Part shown: positions 13,701-14,349 of the stretch, piece after piece
Layout: the number at the start of each line of letters is the position of its first letter
Position numbering within the stretch: position 1 is the stretch's first letter
Source: Baffinella frigidus
Taxonomy: Eukaryota > Cryptophyceae > Cryptomonadales > Baffinellaceae
DNA length: 14,349 bases
Direction of reading: 5' to 3'
Assembly (NCBI GenBank): GCA_026770585.1
Contig: MU646305.1
Span: 214,830 to 229,178 of the forward strand
The notes under the pieces: model-generated
Databases searched by the model: none
What the model was told of the DNA's origin: nothing
What the model saw: only the letters and a program-made list of their open reading frames with translations
Made by a program: the position numbers and the translations under genes

Positions 13701-13799
13701 CACAAGCTTGGCGAGCGAAGAGGGGGGGGGGGGTGCGGGGTTGACGCCTTCAGAGGTCACAGTGGCGCTCCGCGAGGTGTCTGCCCGCCTCCTCATCGC
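403..13799 (+). CDS. DEAD-box RNA helicase, DDX21/DDX50/RH7-like, 13 exons, partial at both ends
   Basis: Thirteen exons join into 429 codons plus two bases with every intron phase compatible. An ATP-dependent RNA helicase of this group would remodel RNA, in relatives mostly nucleolar or plastid rRNA. Order of motifs in the fragment: GG doublet (residues 20-21), TPGR (41-44), VLDEAD (63-68), CAT in place of SAT (96-98), VFTNT (192-196), ALHGD (218-222), ATDVAARG (245-252), HRTGRTAR (276-283). A GUCT-like region follows from about residue 320: an alanine-rich helix, then RRSLLDASQGVVTV, then TPSEVTVALREV, which parallels the RSLLTS...YVTL and PSFVYGLL segments I know from RH7. Oddities: the usual Asp of motif V (ARGxD) is His, motif III begins with Cys, and a Gly/Ser-rich insert lies near residues 120-145. 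Walker A, the Q motif, start codon and stop codon lie outside. Expression is not shown; the intact frame and motifs suggest a working gene. Confidence 0.93.
461..818. repeat. Intron 1, telomere-like C-rich repeats
   Basis: From about 465 the intron is made of degenerate ACCCCAAA/ACCCTA units, then eleven or so CCCTCAA units at 736-810, ending 8 bp before the acceptor of exon B. They resemble the plant-type CCCTAAA telomere repeat. Confidence 0.85.
819..981 (+). CDS. Helicase exon B (TPGR and DEAD motifs)
   Basis: After an acceptor CACACTAG the exon gives GGAAMDPQQKALKEG, then VHIVVGTPGR (motif Ib), then VRHFVLDEADYLLDAG (motif II, Walker B, which binds Mg-ATP and hydrolyses ATP). It starts by completing the Gly codon begun in exon A and ends with two bases of a Gly codon at donor GTGAGG. 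The ATG at 830 is internal: the upstream residues match the family. Confidence 0.95.
986..1164 (-). mobile_element. TIR element, CACTCGAG family 1 (inverted, diverged)
   Basis: The reverse complement matches the elements at 10650 and 13092, including the tip (GAGAATGCTAGAGGGGCCT) and the inner GTGGGGTTGT and GTACCAGGATA-like stretches. It begins just after the donor of exon B, and an exon B echo begins at its right end. Confidence 0.7.
1165..1212 (+). pseudogene. Exon B echo (DEAD motif, 3' edge)
   Basis: It reads HIVLDQADYLLYAA before a GTGAGA donor, against HFVLDEADYLLDAG and GTGAGG in the real exon. DEAD has become DQAD. Several differences are at silent third positions. Confidence 0.85.
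1213..1500. other. Intron 2, unassigned sequence
   Basis: I see no exon or element boundary. Two short inverted stretches around 1298-1336 (AAAGTTGAT / GTCAACTTTA) and a G run are present. ORFs here do not resemble a protein. Confidence 0.5.
1501..1577. repeat. Long hairpin
   Basis: Arms 1501-1529 and 1551-1577 are inverted copies (core CAGTCCCGTGTAGGAT) around a 21-base loop. This may be a very short foldback element. Confidence 0.8.
1705..1768. repeat. Short inverted repeat
   Basis: GAAGCCTG...TGATCA and its complement TGATCTTTGG...CAGGCTTC face each other with a few mismatches, perhaps a decayed foldback element. Confidence 0.55.
1806..2003. repeat. Telomere-like CCCTAAA array in intron 2
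   Basis: GGTTCAGGG-type units are followed by about 20 CCCTAAA/CCCCAAA units and then CCCAAAA units that run to an AG at 2003, directly before the exon C echo. Confidence 0.9.
2004..2062 (+). pseudogene. Exon C echo (5' edge)
   Basis: It reads FAKEVDFLVSQLPRDA, then diverges, against FAEEVDFLVSQLPRDAQ in exon C. Of five base differences in the aligned codons four are silent. It keeps an AG acceptor but no obvious matching exon end. Confidence 0.88.
2201..2285 (+). CDS. Helicase exon C (motif III)
   Basis: After ATCACCAG the exon reads (G)FAEEVDFLVSQLPRD, then AQALLFCATLAPK. CAT occupies the place of the SAT motif that couples ATP hydrolysis to unwinding. It completes the Gly codon from exon B and ends in phase 0 at GTCCCC. 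A partial copy of its start lies 200 bp upstream and two copies of its tail lie downstream. Confidence 0.93.
2293..2365. repeat. 24-bp tandem repeat, three units, with degenerate copies to 2660
   Basis: Units of TCAAATTCCTGTGGTCAAAT plus GTAG are repeated after the exon C donor. Weaker variants with AGTGGTCAAA or GAGTGTTGAC continue to about 2660. Confidence 0.75.
2388..2436 (+). pseudogene. Exon C echo (3' edge, first)
   Basis: GGGCCCTGTTCTTCTGCGCC then ACGCACACCCCGAAGGT matches the CCCTGCTCTTCTGCGCCACG tail of exon C with its GTCC donor. The flanking TTTGACATACGAGTGGTGAA returns at about 2644. Confidence 0.85.
2497..2536 (+). pseudogene. Exon C echo (3' edge, second)
   Basis: ACCCTGCTCTTCAAAGCCAC then GTTCGTCCCGAAGGT is a second decayed copy of the exon C tail with its donor. 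Confidence 0.8.
2710..2945. repeat. Telomere-like CCCTAAA array at the exon D acceptor
   Basis: CCCTAAA and CCCCAAA units, then AACACCAAAC and AACCATAA variants, run up to the CCGCAG acceptor of exon D. Confidence 0.9.
2948..3136 (+). CDS. Helicase exon D (end of RecA domain 1, linker to domain 2)
   Basis: After ATAACCGCAG it reads VRTLAARVCQRPVFLDIS, a Gly/Ser-rich insert, then SITCEVTALALRRCAWNP. This matches the end of RecA domain 1 (LA......P..ID) and the segment TTVEHLAIKC in DDX21. The insert is longer than in relatives and contains a G run, a likely site of length variation. The end at 3136 (donor GTCGCG, phase 0) is inferred from the fit to exon D2; the frame otherwise reaches a stop at about 3187. 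The last few residues are less certain than the rest. Confidence 0.8.
3137..3235. repeat. Palindromic GTCGTGTCC block
   Basis: GAGTCGTGTCCGGACACGAC is a perfect palindromic core at 3191-3212, flanked by direct repeats GCTTAGTACT at 3148 and 3212. The same GTCGTGTCC core forms the minisatellite from 3389. Confidence 0.75.
3236..3355. mobile_element. TIR element, about 120 bp
   Basis: ATGACAGAATCTGCGG at the left and its complement CCACAGATTCTGTCGT at the right bound a non-coding stretch. Confidence 0.6.
3389..3651. repeat. Minisatellite, about eight units of 32 or 37 bp
   Basis: Units of GTGTGTACTGAGTCGTGTCC plus AGTCGTGTCCGGG alternate with a longer form carrying an extra CCAGT. The last unit ends in GGACACGACAG, which is the acceptor of exon D2. 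The minus-strand DTTQYTPGHDW ORFs are products of this repeat. Confidence 0.9.
3652..3718 (+). CDS. Helicase exon D2 (helix before motif IV)
   Basis: After the acceptor GACACGACAG it reads VLRVAASSRAMVLGEVLALR. This corresponds to the RAAVIGDVIRVY-type helix of DDX21, between the AIKC segment and motif IV. It ends in phase 1 at a good donor, GTGCGT, and the leftover base joins GG of exon E as an Arg codon. The acceptor lies at the very end of a minisatellite. A decayed copy of the second half lies at 3988-4022. Confidence 0.78.
3719..3836. other. Start of intron after exon D2, with dispersed motif copy
   Basis: It holds one copy (3768-3816) of a motif of about 50 bp with CCCCCGCGCGAGAACCCCT and CCAGGATGTCAA that returns at about 4055, 4166, 8342 and 9058. 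Confidence 0.6.
3837..3987. mobile_element. TIR element with GATTTCAT tips, 151 bp
   Basis: Left GATTTCATCTCGAAAGAT... and right ...CCGAGATGAGATT are inverted; the arms continue with ACTGAATCAGTTCC. Non-coding and AT-rich. The exon D2 echo begins at the base after its right tip. Confidence 0.85.
3988..4022 (+). pseudogene. Exon D2 echo (3' half)
   Basis: GGTGGTGGGGGAAGTCCTCG then TGTAGCGGAGCCCAC and donor GTGAGA match the second half of exon D2. A TAG interrupts the frame. Confidence 0.88.
4141..4183 (+). pseudogene. Exon E echo 1 (5' edge)
   Basis: After GCGCGCAG, GGCAATGCCCGGTGTTCACA then AACACCAAAAGGCGGAGGC matches the start of exon E. The shared GAGCCACCCCTGAAA upstream shows that intron sequence was copied as well. 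Confidence 0.82.
4243..4262 (+). pseudogene. Exon E echo 2 (5' edge)
   Basis: CTGAAAACGCAG then GGCGGTGCCTG...CCACCAACC matches exon E and its acceptor, with a small deletion. Confidence 0.65.
4299..4345. repeat. Perfect hairpin, 23-bp arms, 1-base centre
   Basis: AAATCCCCTTGAAGGCCGTC and three further bases are followed, after one T, by their exact reverse complement. The right arm runs into exon E echo 3. Confidence 0.9.
4345..4374 (+). pseudogene. Exon E echo 3
   Basis: TGGTGTTCACCCGCACCAAG then GCGGGGGCTG matches the VFTNTKAEA part of exon E without an acceptor. Confidence 0.75.
4426..4471 (+). pseudogene. Exon E echo 4 (5' edge)
   Basis: CGCCCCTGAAAATGCAG is followed by GTCGGTGCCTTAGTGTTAAC then CAACACCAACGAGGGGGCGG. 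The 17 bases before the junction are the same as before real exon E, so this AG is a credible competing acceptor. Confidence 0.85.
4480..4592. repeat. Minisatellite, about five units of 21-22 bp
   Basis: Units of GAGTGTTAGACACACCCCGG and the variant GAGTGTTAGGCACACCCGGG alternate between echo 4 and exon E. Confidence 0.88.
4667..4746 (+). CDS. Helicase exon E (motif IV)
   Basis: After TGAAAATGCAG it reads (R)RCLVFTNTKAEAVALASRLA, then TCSALR, ending in phase 0 at donor GTAACT. VFTNT is motif IV of RecA domain 2. Four degraded copies of its first part, three with their own AG, precede it between 4136 and 4471. Confidence 0.92.
4790..4885. repeat. Degenerate duplication in intron after exon E
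   Basis: CGCTCTGCAGTCACTCGCGC and CGCTCTGCAGCAACTCGCTC are imperfect copies about 60 bp apart. Confidence 0.6.
4956..5021 (+). CDS. Helicase exon F (ALHGD segment)
   Basis: After a clear pyrimidine tract (TCTCTCTCTCCTGCAG) it reads GAAALHGDLPQFQRTALMND, then FK. This is the LHGD..Q..R....F segment between motifs IV and V. It starts and ends in phase 0; the donor is GTCCTC. Its acceptor is the most classical of the gene, and no echo of it was found. Confidence 0.93.
5080..5275. repeat. Duplicated intron block R1 ending in exon G echo 1
   Basis: This block matches 8762-8958 at high identity over about 180 bp. It contains TGCTGATAACCTTCTGATAA, ends in GCGCAG at 5246, then TCAGGGGCGCTGGGCTTGAT, an exon G start that runs into TAG. 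Confidence 0.9.
5275..5364. repeat. Degenerate telomere-like stretch
   Basis: CCCTAAACCATAAATCCTAA and ACCGTAAAACACC units precede a second short exon G echo. Confidence 0.6.
5365..5390 (+). pseudogene. Exon G echo 2 (5' edge)
   Basis: CCAG then TCTGGGGCACTGGACCTGAA matches the first codons of exon G. It is followed by a third copy (5384-5461) of the TCTGATTATAACC...GCGCAG intron end. Confidence 0.75.
5462..5554 (+). CDS. Helicase exon G (motif V)
   Basis: After GGCCGCGCAG it reads SGALDLMVATDVAARGIHVD, then GLDLVVHCGLP. ATDVAARG is motif V, although the usual Asp two residues after the Gly is His. It starts in phase 0; the end at 5554 (donor GTCACC) is chosen because it joins exon H in frame. 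Two short upstream and two long downstream copies exist. Confidence 0.9.
5582..5780. repeat. Pyrimidine-rich tract after exon G
   Basis: GGGAAGAAGTCCGCTGCTGG leads into (CTCC)n and (CT)n. The same lead returns at 5918 with a TTTC-rich tract, so the unit was duplicated. Confidence 0.8.
5781..6664. other. Intron before exon H: duplicated CT-rich segments
   Basis: CCACTGAGCC...GTTTGCACCCTGCACGGCCC occurs at 6213-6275 and 6596-6650, with a weaker copy at about 5773. 5917-6075 is CT-rich. 6305-6420 is AT-rich single-copy sequence with no recognised feature. Confidence 0.6.
6572..6587 (+). pseudogene. Exon H echo 1 (5' edge)
   Basis: GTGTGGTGTGTTTCCGCAGA then GGTGGTGAACGTCGAA repeats the exon H acceptor region and its first codons, then ends. 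Confidence 0.82.
6664..6755. repeat. TATATAGGG tandem array (10-bp unit)
   Basis: About nine units of GGGTATATAG or GGGTACATAG. The complementary array lies beyond exon H at 7057-7383. Confidence 0.92.
6815..6828 (+). pseudogene. Exon H echo 2 (5' edge)
   Basis: GTGGTGTGTCCGCAGAG then GTGGTGAACGTTTC repeats the exon H acceptor and start. The following TGGCTAGACTGCA and TGCAGTCTAGCC form a short hairpin. Confidence 0.8.
6983..7043 (+). CDS. Helicase exon H (motif VI)
   Basis: It reads VVNVEQFLHRTGRTARMGTT plus one base. HRTGRTAR fits the motif VI consensus HRxGRxxR, which carries the arginine finger. The acceptor region is CCGCAGAG: the second AG keeps the frame from exon G, whereas the first would need an extra base in exon G that no GT donor supplies. 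It ends in phase 1 at GTCCCC. Two truncated copies of its start and one of its tail flank it. Confidence 0.88.
7057..7383. repeat. TATACCC tandem array with exon H tail echo
   Basis: Long CCCTATATAC array after the exon H donor. At 7101-7113 CTCGGCACCACCG then GTTCCCCTCCCTCCC repeats the last codons of exon H and its donor; TCCCTCCCTAAATACCCTAT at 7227 is a further partial copy. Confidence 0.9.
7384..7900. other. Intron before exon I: low-complexity sequence
   Basis: C-rich tract 7384-7445; direct repeats GACGGTAGTAACTTTTTGCT at 7493 and 7519 with a shorter one at 7590; purine tract (GA)n and (GGGA)n at 7727-7805. No exon seen. Confidence 0.65.
7940..7984. repeat. CCTAGG/CCTACGGTAGG palindromic stretch
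   Basis: AGGTCCTAGG occurs twice and GCCCTACGGTAGGGC (about 7970-7984) is a perfect palindrome, part of the dispersed CCTACGGTAGG group. Confidence 0.6.
8049..8194 (+). CDS. Helicase exon I (end of RecA domain 2, start of GUCT region)
   Basis: It completes a Gly codon, then reads TSLLLLDPGAGEEALVAPIE, REFGAPFKRVHLPSPSDLSL and AAAQLATK. This matches the TGVCICFY...LVQVEQKAGIKFKRIGVPS region of DDX21. It ends in phase 0 at donor GTGCGC. A same-length copy of its last 36 bases lies at 8283-8318. Confidence 0.92.
8283..8318 (+). pseudogene. Exon I echo (3' edge)
   Basis: It has the same length as the last 36 bases of exon I and reads DLSIAVAQLAGK against DLSLAAAQLATK, followed by a GTGGGG donor. 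The frame is open across it. Confidence 0.85.
8319..8687. other. Intron sequence between exon I echo and exon G copy
   Basis: It holds the dispersed CCACGCCCCCGCGCGAGGAA motif at about 8342 and a hairpin (GAATAGCCCG-AAAA-CGGGCTATTC) at 8438-8461. The rest is unassigned. Confidence 0.55.
8688..8764 (+). pseudogene. Exon G copy 3 (motif V, nearly complete, out of order)
   Basis: After GGCCGCGCAG it reads SGALDLMVATDVAARGIHVD, then GLDLV, identical in protein to exon G. The base differences in the aligned codons are silent (GGG/GGA, TTG/CTC). It stops matching six codons before the real exon end and lies after exons H and I. Confidence 0.92.
8762..8928. repeat. Duplicated intron block R2
   Basis: Near-identical to 5080-5246. 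It begins where exon G copy 3 stops matching and ends in the acceptor of copy 4. Confidence 0.9.
8929..8988 (+). pseudogene. Exon G copy 4 (motif V, 5' two-thirds)
   Basis: After GGCGCAG it reads SGALDLMVATDVAARGIHVD. The only differences from exon G are silent (TCT/TCA, CGC/CGT). It has no recognised exon end. Confidence 0.92.
8989..9384. other. Intron before exon J, duplicated fragments
   Basis: TAGGAAGGTGGGG occurs at about 9025 and 9158, recalling the donor side of the exon I echo. 9230-9310 and 9430-9495 are a diverged pair (CTATATGGCAACGCCTCA / CTATGCGACAACACCTCA). Confidence 0.5.
9385..9432 (+). pseudogene. Exon J echo (5' edge)
   Basis: After CTGTCTCGCAG it reads RMKEVDGEAAAMLMKA against RMEEVDAEAAAMLMKA in exon J. 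Three of five differences are silent. Confidence 0.9.
9541..9688. mobile_element. TIR element family 3 (GATCTCAT tips), 148 bp
   Basis: GATCTCATGGGGAAACGCTT and the complement of AAAAGTGTTTCCATATGAGATC form the ends. The interior CACACGTTTGCTTTAATATT is shared with 9972, 12017 and 13978. Confidence 0.92.
9703..9784 (+). CDS. Helicase exon J (alanine-rich GUCT helix)
   Basis: After CTGGCTCGCAG it reads RMEEVDAEAAAMLMKAAEAL, then IAEQGAA plus one base. This matches the FK.SAEKLIEEKGA segment of DDX21. It starts in phase 0 and ends in phase 1 at GTCTTT. A TIR element ends 14 bp before the exon. Confidence 0.9.
9785..9971. other. Start of intron after exon J
   Basis: 9785-9848 is repeated after the exon J 3' echo (10417-10480), including GTTGACGCCAGCGAGATACT. 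TGCGGGTCTTTCCCCC at 9847 is another copy of the post-donor sequence. 9905-9955 has GTATTACGGCATGCCGTA-type palindromes. Confidence 0.6.
9972..10119. mobile_element. TIR element family 3, reverse orientation, 148 bp
   Basis: Ends AATCTCATGTGGACACACTT and ...GAGTGTTTCTATATGAAATC; the interior matches family 3 on the other strand (AATATTAAAGCAAACGTGTA). Confidence 0.9.
10145..10348. mobile_element. TIR element, 204 bp (CCCRCRCGAGG tips)
   Basis: Left CCCACGCGAGGCTACCTATG and the complement of the right CATGGATAGCCTCGTGCGGG pair over about 30 bp. Tips resemble those of the CACTCGAG elements. Confidence 0.82.
10386..10480 (+). pseudogene. Exon J echo (3' edge plus intron)
   Basis: GAAGCTCTCATCGCCGAGCA then GGGCGCCGCGG is identical to the last 31 bases of exon J, followed by donor GTCTTT and about 64 bp of similar intron. 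This is the best preserved echo edge. Confidence 0.93.
10440..10587. mobile_element. Foldback/TIR element, 148 bp
   Basis: AAGCTAACGCCAGCG and CGCTGGCGTTAGCTT close the element; inner arms with GTAGGAG...CCCCCCTCCTACGA and TCGTAGGAGGAGGGGGG also pair. Its left arm overlaps the intron copy after the exon J echo. Confidence 0.8.
10650..10840. mobile_element. TIR element, CACTCGAG family 1, 191 bp
   Basis: CCACTCGAGAATGCT and AGCATCCTCGTGCGG are the ends. It matches 13092-13282 along its length, including TTGTACCAGGATAAGG and CAACGAAAGTTACTACAC. GT lies on both sides, a possible 2-bp duplication. Confidence 0.9.
10943..11036. repeat. Hairpin with perfect 23-bp arms enclosing an inverted exon K echo
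   Basis: GGATAAGGTGACGGAAAGTC plus three bases at 10943 and its exact complement at 11014 flank GAGCGCCGCCAGCGCCCGCG, the reverse complement of the start of exon K. Confidence 0.9.
10968..11210 (+). repeat. Large inverted repeat, left arm (243 bp)
   Basis: It is the reverse complement of 12531-12774 with only about six differences seen by eye, for example CCCCTGAG/CCCCCGAG and CAGGGGTCATT/CAGTGGTTATT. It contains two inverted partial copies of exon K and the TAGGAACCCCCCTATGTCCC motif. Confidence 0.93.
11295..11399. repeat. 24-bp direct repeat around a CCTACGGTAGG insert
   Basis: CATGATGGCATGTCGGCAGG plus GGTG occurs at both ends; between them lies ACCCTACGGTAGGCAACCCG...GGATAAGGTGAAAACT, a member of the dispersed group also at 11035, 12658, 13897 and 14213. 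Confidence 0.8.
11395..11418 (+). pseudogene. Exon K echo (5' edge)
   Basis: GGCAG then GGGTGGCGCGGGCGCTGGCG and GCGC repeats the start of exon K with its acceptor, then diverges. Confidence 0.85.
11519..11613 (+). CDS. Helicase exon K (GUCT core)
   Basis: After GCATGGCAG it completes a Gly codon and reads VARALAALGGLLASPPRRSL, then LDASQGVVTVQ, ending in phase 0 at GTGCGA. It parallels ALAAALAHISG and RSLLNS...YVT of DDX21/RH7. Its donor sequence runs straight into a TIR element. It lies between the arms of a 243-bp inverted repeat. Confidence 0.9.
11618..11786. mobile_element. TIR element with GATTTCA tips, 169 bp, at the exon K donor
   Basis: GATTTCACCCGGACGAGTAT and ATACTCGTCCGGATGAGATT begin arms of about 35 bp that include ATTCATAATGAA. 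It starts four bases into the intron (GTGC then GATTTCA). A shrunken relative lies at about 12966-12992. Confidence 0.92.
11936..12012 (+). pseudogene. Exon K echo (3' edge)
   Basis: It matches the second half of exon K, ending GATGCCAGCCAAGGCGTCGT then CACCGTCCAG and donor GTGCGA. Three of four differences in the last fifteen codons are silent; frame is lost further upstream. Confidence 0.92.
12017..12164. mobile_element. TIR element family 3, 148 bp
   Basis: GATTTCATGCGGAAACACTT and AAGTGTTTCCACATGAGATT are the ends; interior CTGCACGTTTGCTTTAATAT as in 9541. It occupies the same place after the exon K echo donor as the unlike element at 11618 does after the real donor. Confidence 0.93.
12191..12402. 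mobile_element. TIR element, CACTCGAG family 2, 212 bp, TA-flanked
   Basis: Ends CCACTCGAGGCTGGAAGTGG and CCACTTCCAGCCTCGAGTGA. TA lies at 12189-12190 and 12403-12404. The duplicated segment at about 11800-11825 has a single TA and no element (GAGCGAAC-TA-TGCCACC). Inner palindrome CACGTATCTCAAG/CTTGAGATACGTG. Confidence 0.95.
12491..12520. repeat. TA microsatellite
   Basis: A run of about 14 TA units followed by A-rich sequence, next to the right arm of the large inverted repeat. Confidence 0.9.
12531..12774 (-). repeat. Large inverted repeat, right arm
   Basis: Counterpart of 10968-11210. It holds, in sense orientation, CGCGGGCGCTGGCGGCGCTC at about 12730 (echo of the exon K start) and CTCGCTCGGGGGACTCCTCT at about 12550, a second such fragment. 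Confidence 0.93.
12776..12912. repeat. 19-bp tandem array, about seven units
   Basis: TTTACTACACATAACGATC alternates with a form ending GATG. It matches the complement of the family 3 interior (GATCGTTGTGCGTAGTAAA at 12089), so it looks like an expanded piece of that element. Confidence 0.93.
12922..12957 (+). pseudogene. Exon K echo (3' edge, second)
   Basis: CTCCTTGATGCCAGCCAGGA then CGTGGTCACTGGCCTG and donor GTGAGA copies the exon K tail. An ATTCATCATGAAT relic of the 11618 element follows. Confidence 0.87.
13092..13282. mobile_element. TIR element, CACTCGAG family 1, 191 bp
   Basis: CCACTCGAGAATGCTAGAGG and CCTCTAGCGTTCTCGTGTGG are the ends. Same length as the copy at 10650. A short exon K fragment (CGATGCCAGCCA, 13080-13091) ends exactly where it starts. 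Confidence 0.93.
13333..13432. repeat. Pair of 28-bp direct repeats
   Basis: AGGGTAATTATCAGACGGTA then TCCGAGCT at about 13333 and AGGGTAATTATCATACGGTA then TCAGAGCT at about 13404. Confidence 0.85.
13434..13645. mobile_element. TIR element, CACTCGAG family 2, 212 bp
   Basis: Same length and layout as 12191-12402, including GTCACGGGCAGGTTTGGTCA and a central CACGTATCTGG...CCAGATACGTG palindrome. TT lies on both sides. Confidence 0.93.
13696..13799 (+). CDS. Helicase exon L (GUCT, PSxV segment), end uncertain
   Basis: After CCCCAACCAG it reads AHTSLASEEGGGGAGLTPSE, then VTVALREVSARLLIA, phase 0 at the start. TPSEVTVALREV resembles the SPSFVYGLLRRV segment of RH7. A long G run (13721-13733) makes the frame sensitive to sequence errors. 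The end is uncertain: GTGCAG at 13800 is used because related donors are GTGCGN. No following exon was recognised before the window ends. Confidence 0.68.
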
Positions 13800-13896
13800 G
13801 TGCAGGGTTCAGGGTGTAGGGGTTGGTGTCTAGGGTCCAGGGTTTAGCGCTCAGGGGTCAGGGTGTAGGCAATGAGGTGCATGCAGCGATCCAGCC
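13800..13896. repeat. G-rich telomere-like stretch after exon L
   Basis: GGGTTCAGGGTGTAGGGGTT and AGGGTTTAGCG units follow the exon L donor, the opposite strand sense from the C-rich arrays that precede acceptors. Confidence 0.7.
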
Positions 13897-13938
13897 GTAG
13901 GAACCCCCCTATGTCCCTACGGGTTGCCTACTGTAGGG

Positions 13939-13968
13939 TGCGCGAGGTGCCTGCCCGTCTCATCGCGT
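13939..13968 (+). pseudogene. Exon L echo (3' edge)
   Basis: GCGCGAGGTGCCTGCCCGTC then TCATCGCGTGCA matches the CGCGAGGTGTCTGCCCGCCT tail of exon L and supports a GC/GTGCA junction. Confidence 0.75.
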
Positions 13969-13977
13969 GCATACAGC

Positions 13978-14126
13978 GATCGCATAGGAAAACTGATTTG
14001 ATTTAAGATATTGGGCTTCAAAGAAAATTGCTGCACGTTTGCTTCAATATTACTAGCACACATCGCTCTGTGTAGTAAATTTCACTGCCGAAATTTTTTA
14101 AATTAAATTAGTTTTCCTATGAGATC
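13978..14126. mobile_element. TIR element family 3, 149 bp
   Basis: GATCGCATAGGAAAACTGAT and AGTTTTCCTATGAGATC ends; interior TGCTGCACGTTTGCTTCAAT and GTGTAGTAAATTTCA as in the other three copies. Confidence 0.92.
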
Positions 14127-14349
14127 CAAGGTGCGGGGGCGGTCCCTGTCACGTTCCACGCGTGTCCGCGCTGTCCGCTCAGGGACGAGGGAGCGCTCCC
14201 TCGGGCCTCATGCCCCTATGCCCCTACGGATTGCCTACCGTAGGGTCCTAGGTCCAACGCTGCTCACCGTCTCTTTGCGCACAGAGAGAGTGTGGGTGGG
14301 TGGGTGGGCGGGTAGGTGGGTGAGCGAGTGTGTGCGTGAGAGTGAGGGG
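14127..14349. other. Intron end of window, no exon recognised
   Basis: Holds a GAGGGAGCGCTCCCTC palindrome at about 14187, another CCCTACGGATTGCCTACCGT copy at about 14222, and a GGGT/GTGA-rich tail after CGCACAG at 14283. Confidence 0.55.

Noticed and set aside
1-14349. tRNA, rRNA or snRNA genes
   Set aside because: No A/B-box pair with a cloverleaf, and no rRNA or snRNA core sequence, was recognised on either strand by eye.

Overview
The window is nuclear DNA of a eukaryote, most likely a photosynthetic protist (alga or relative). The evidence is a gene split by a dozen introns, very GC-rich codon third positions, and intronic arrays of CCCTAAA-like repeats (the TTTAGGG type of plants, green algae, dinoflagellates and others) among many small inverted-repeat elements. 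I cannot name the species.

I can support one gene. It is on the + strand, runs through the whole window and is incomplete at both ends. Thirteen exons (403-460, 819-981, 2201-2285, 2948-3136, 3652-3718, 4667-4746, 4956-5021, 5462-5554, 6983-7043, 8049-8194, 9703-9784, 11519-11613, 13696-13799) join in one reading frame with every phase matching, giving 429 codons plus two bases. The product is a DEAD-box RNA helicase of the DDX21/DDX50 and plant RH7 group. It shows TPGR, VLDEAD, a CAT version of SAT, VFTNT, ATDVAARG and HRTGRTAR in order, then a GUCT-like C-terminal region. The N-terminal part (Q motif, Walker A/motif I, motif Ia) lies upstream and the C-terminal tail downstream. Exons are only about 9% of the window.

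The introns hold the surprise. Most exons (at least A, B, C, D2, E, G, H, I, J and K) are accompanied by one or more partial, mutated copies of their own edge, usually with the neighbouring splice site; I call these exon echoes. Echoes often sit directly beside short terminal-inverted-repeat (TIR) elements of about 150-210 bp. The elements fall into families with constant lengths (148-149, 191 and 212 bp). One 212-bp element is flanked by TA, and its unoccupied counterpart lies about 380 bp away in a duplicated segment. Exon K lies between the arms of a 243-bp, nearly identical inverted repeat. Two near-complete copies of the motif V exon lie out of order, downstream of the motif VI exon, and differ from the real exon only at synonymous sites.

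Layout: 1-402 upstream intron with a TIR element; 403-3136 exons A-D with telomere-like repeats next to the acceptors; 3137-5021 exons D2-F with minisatellites and echoes; 5022-7043 exons G-H with duplicated intron blocks, CT tracts and TATAGGG arrays; 7044-9784 exons I-J with exon G copies; 9785-13799 the element-dense region around exons K and L; 13800-14349 the start of another intron.
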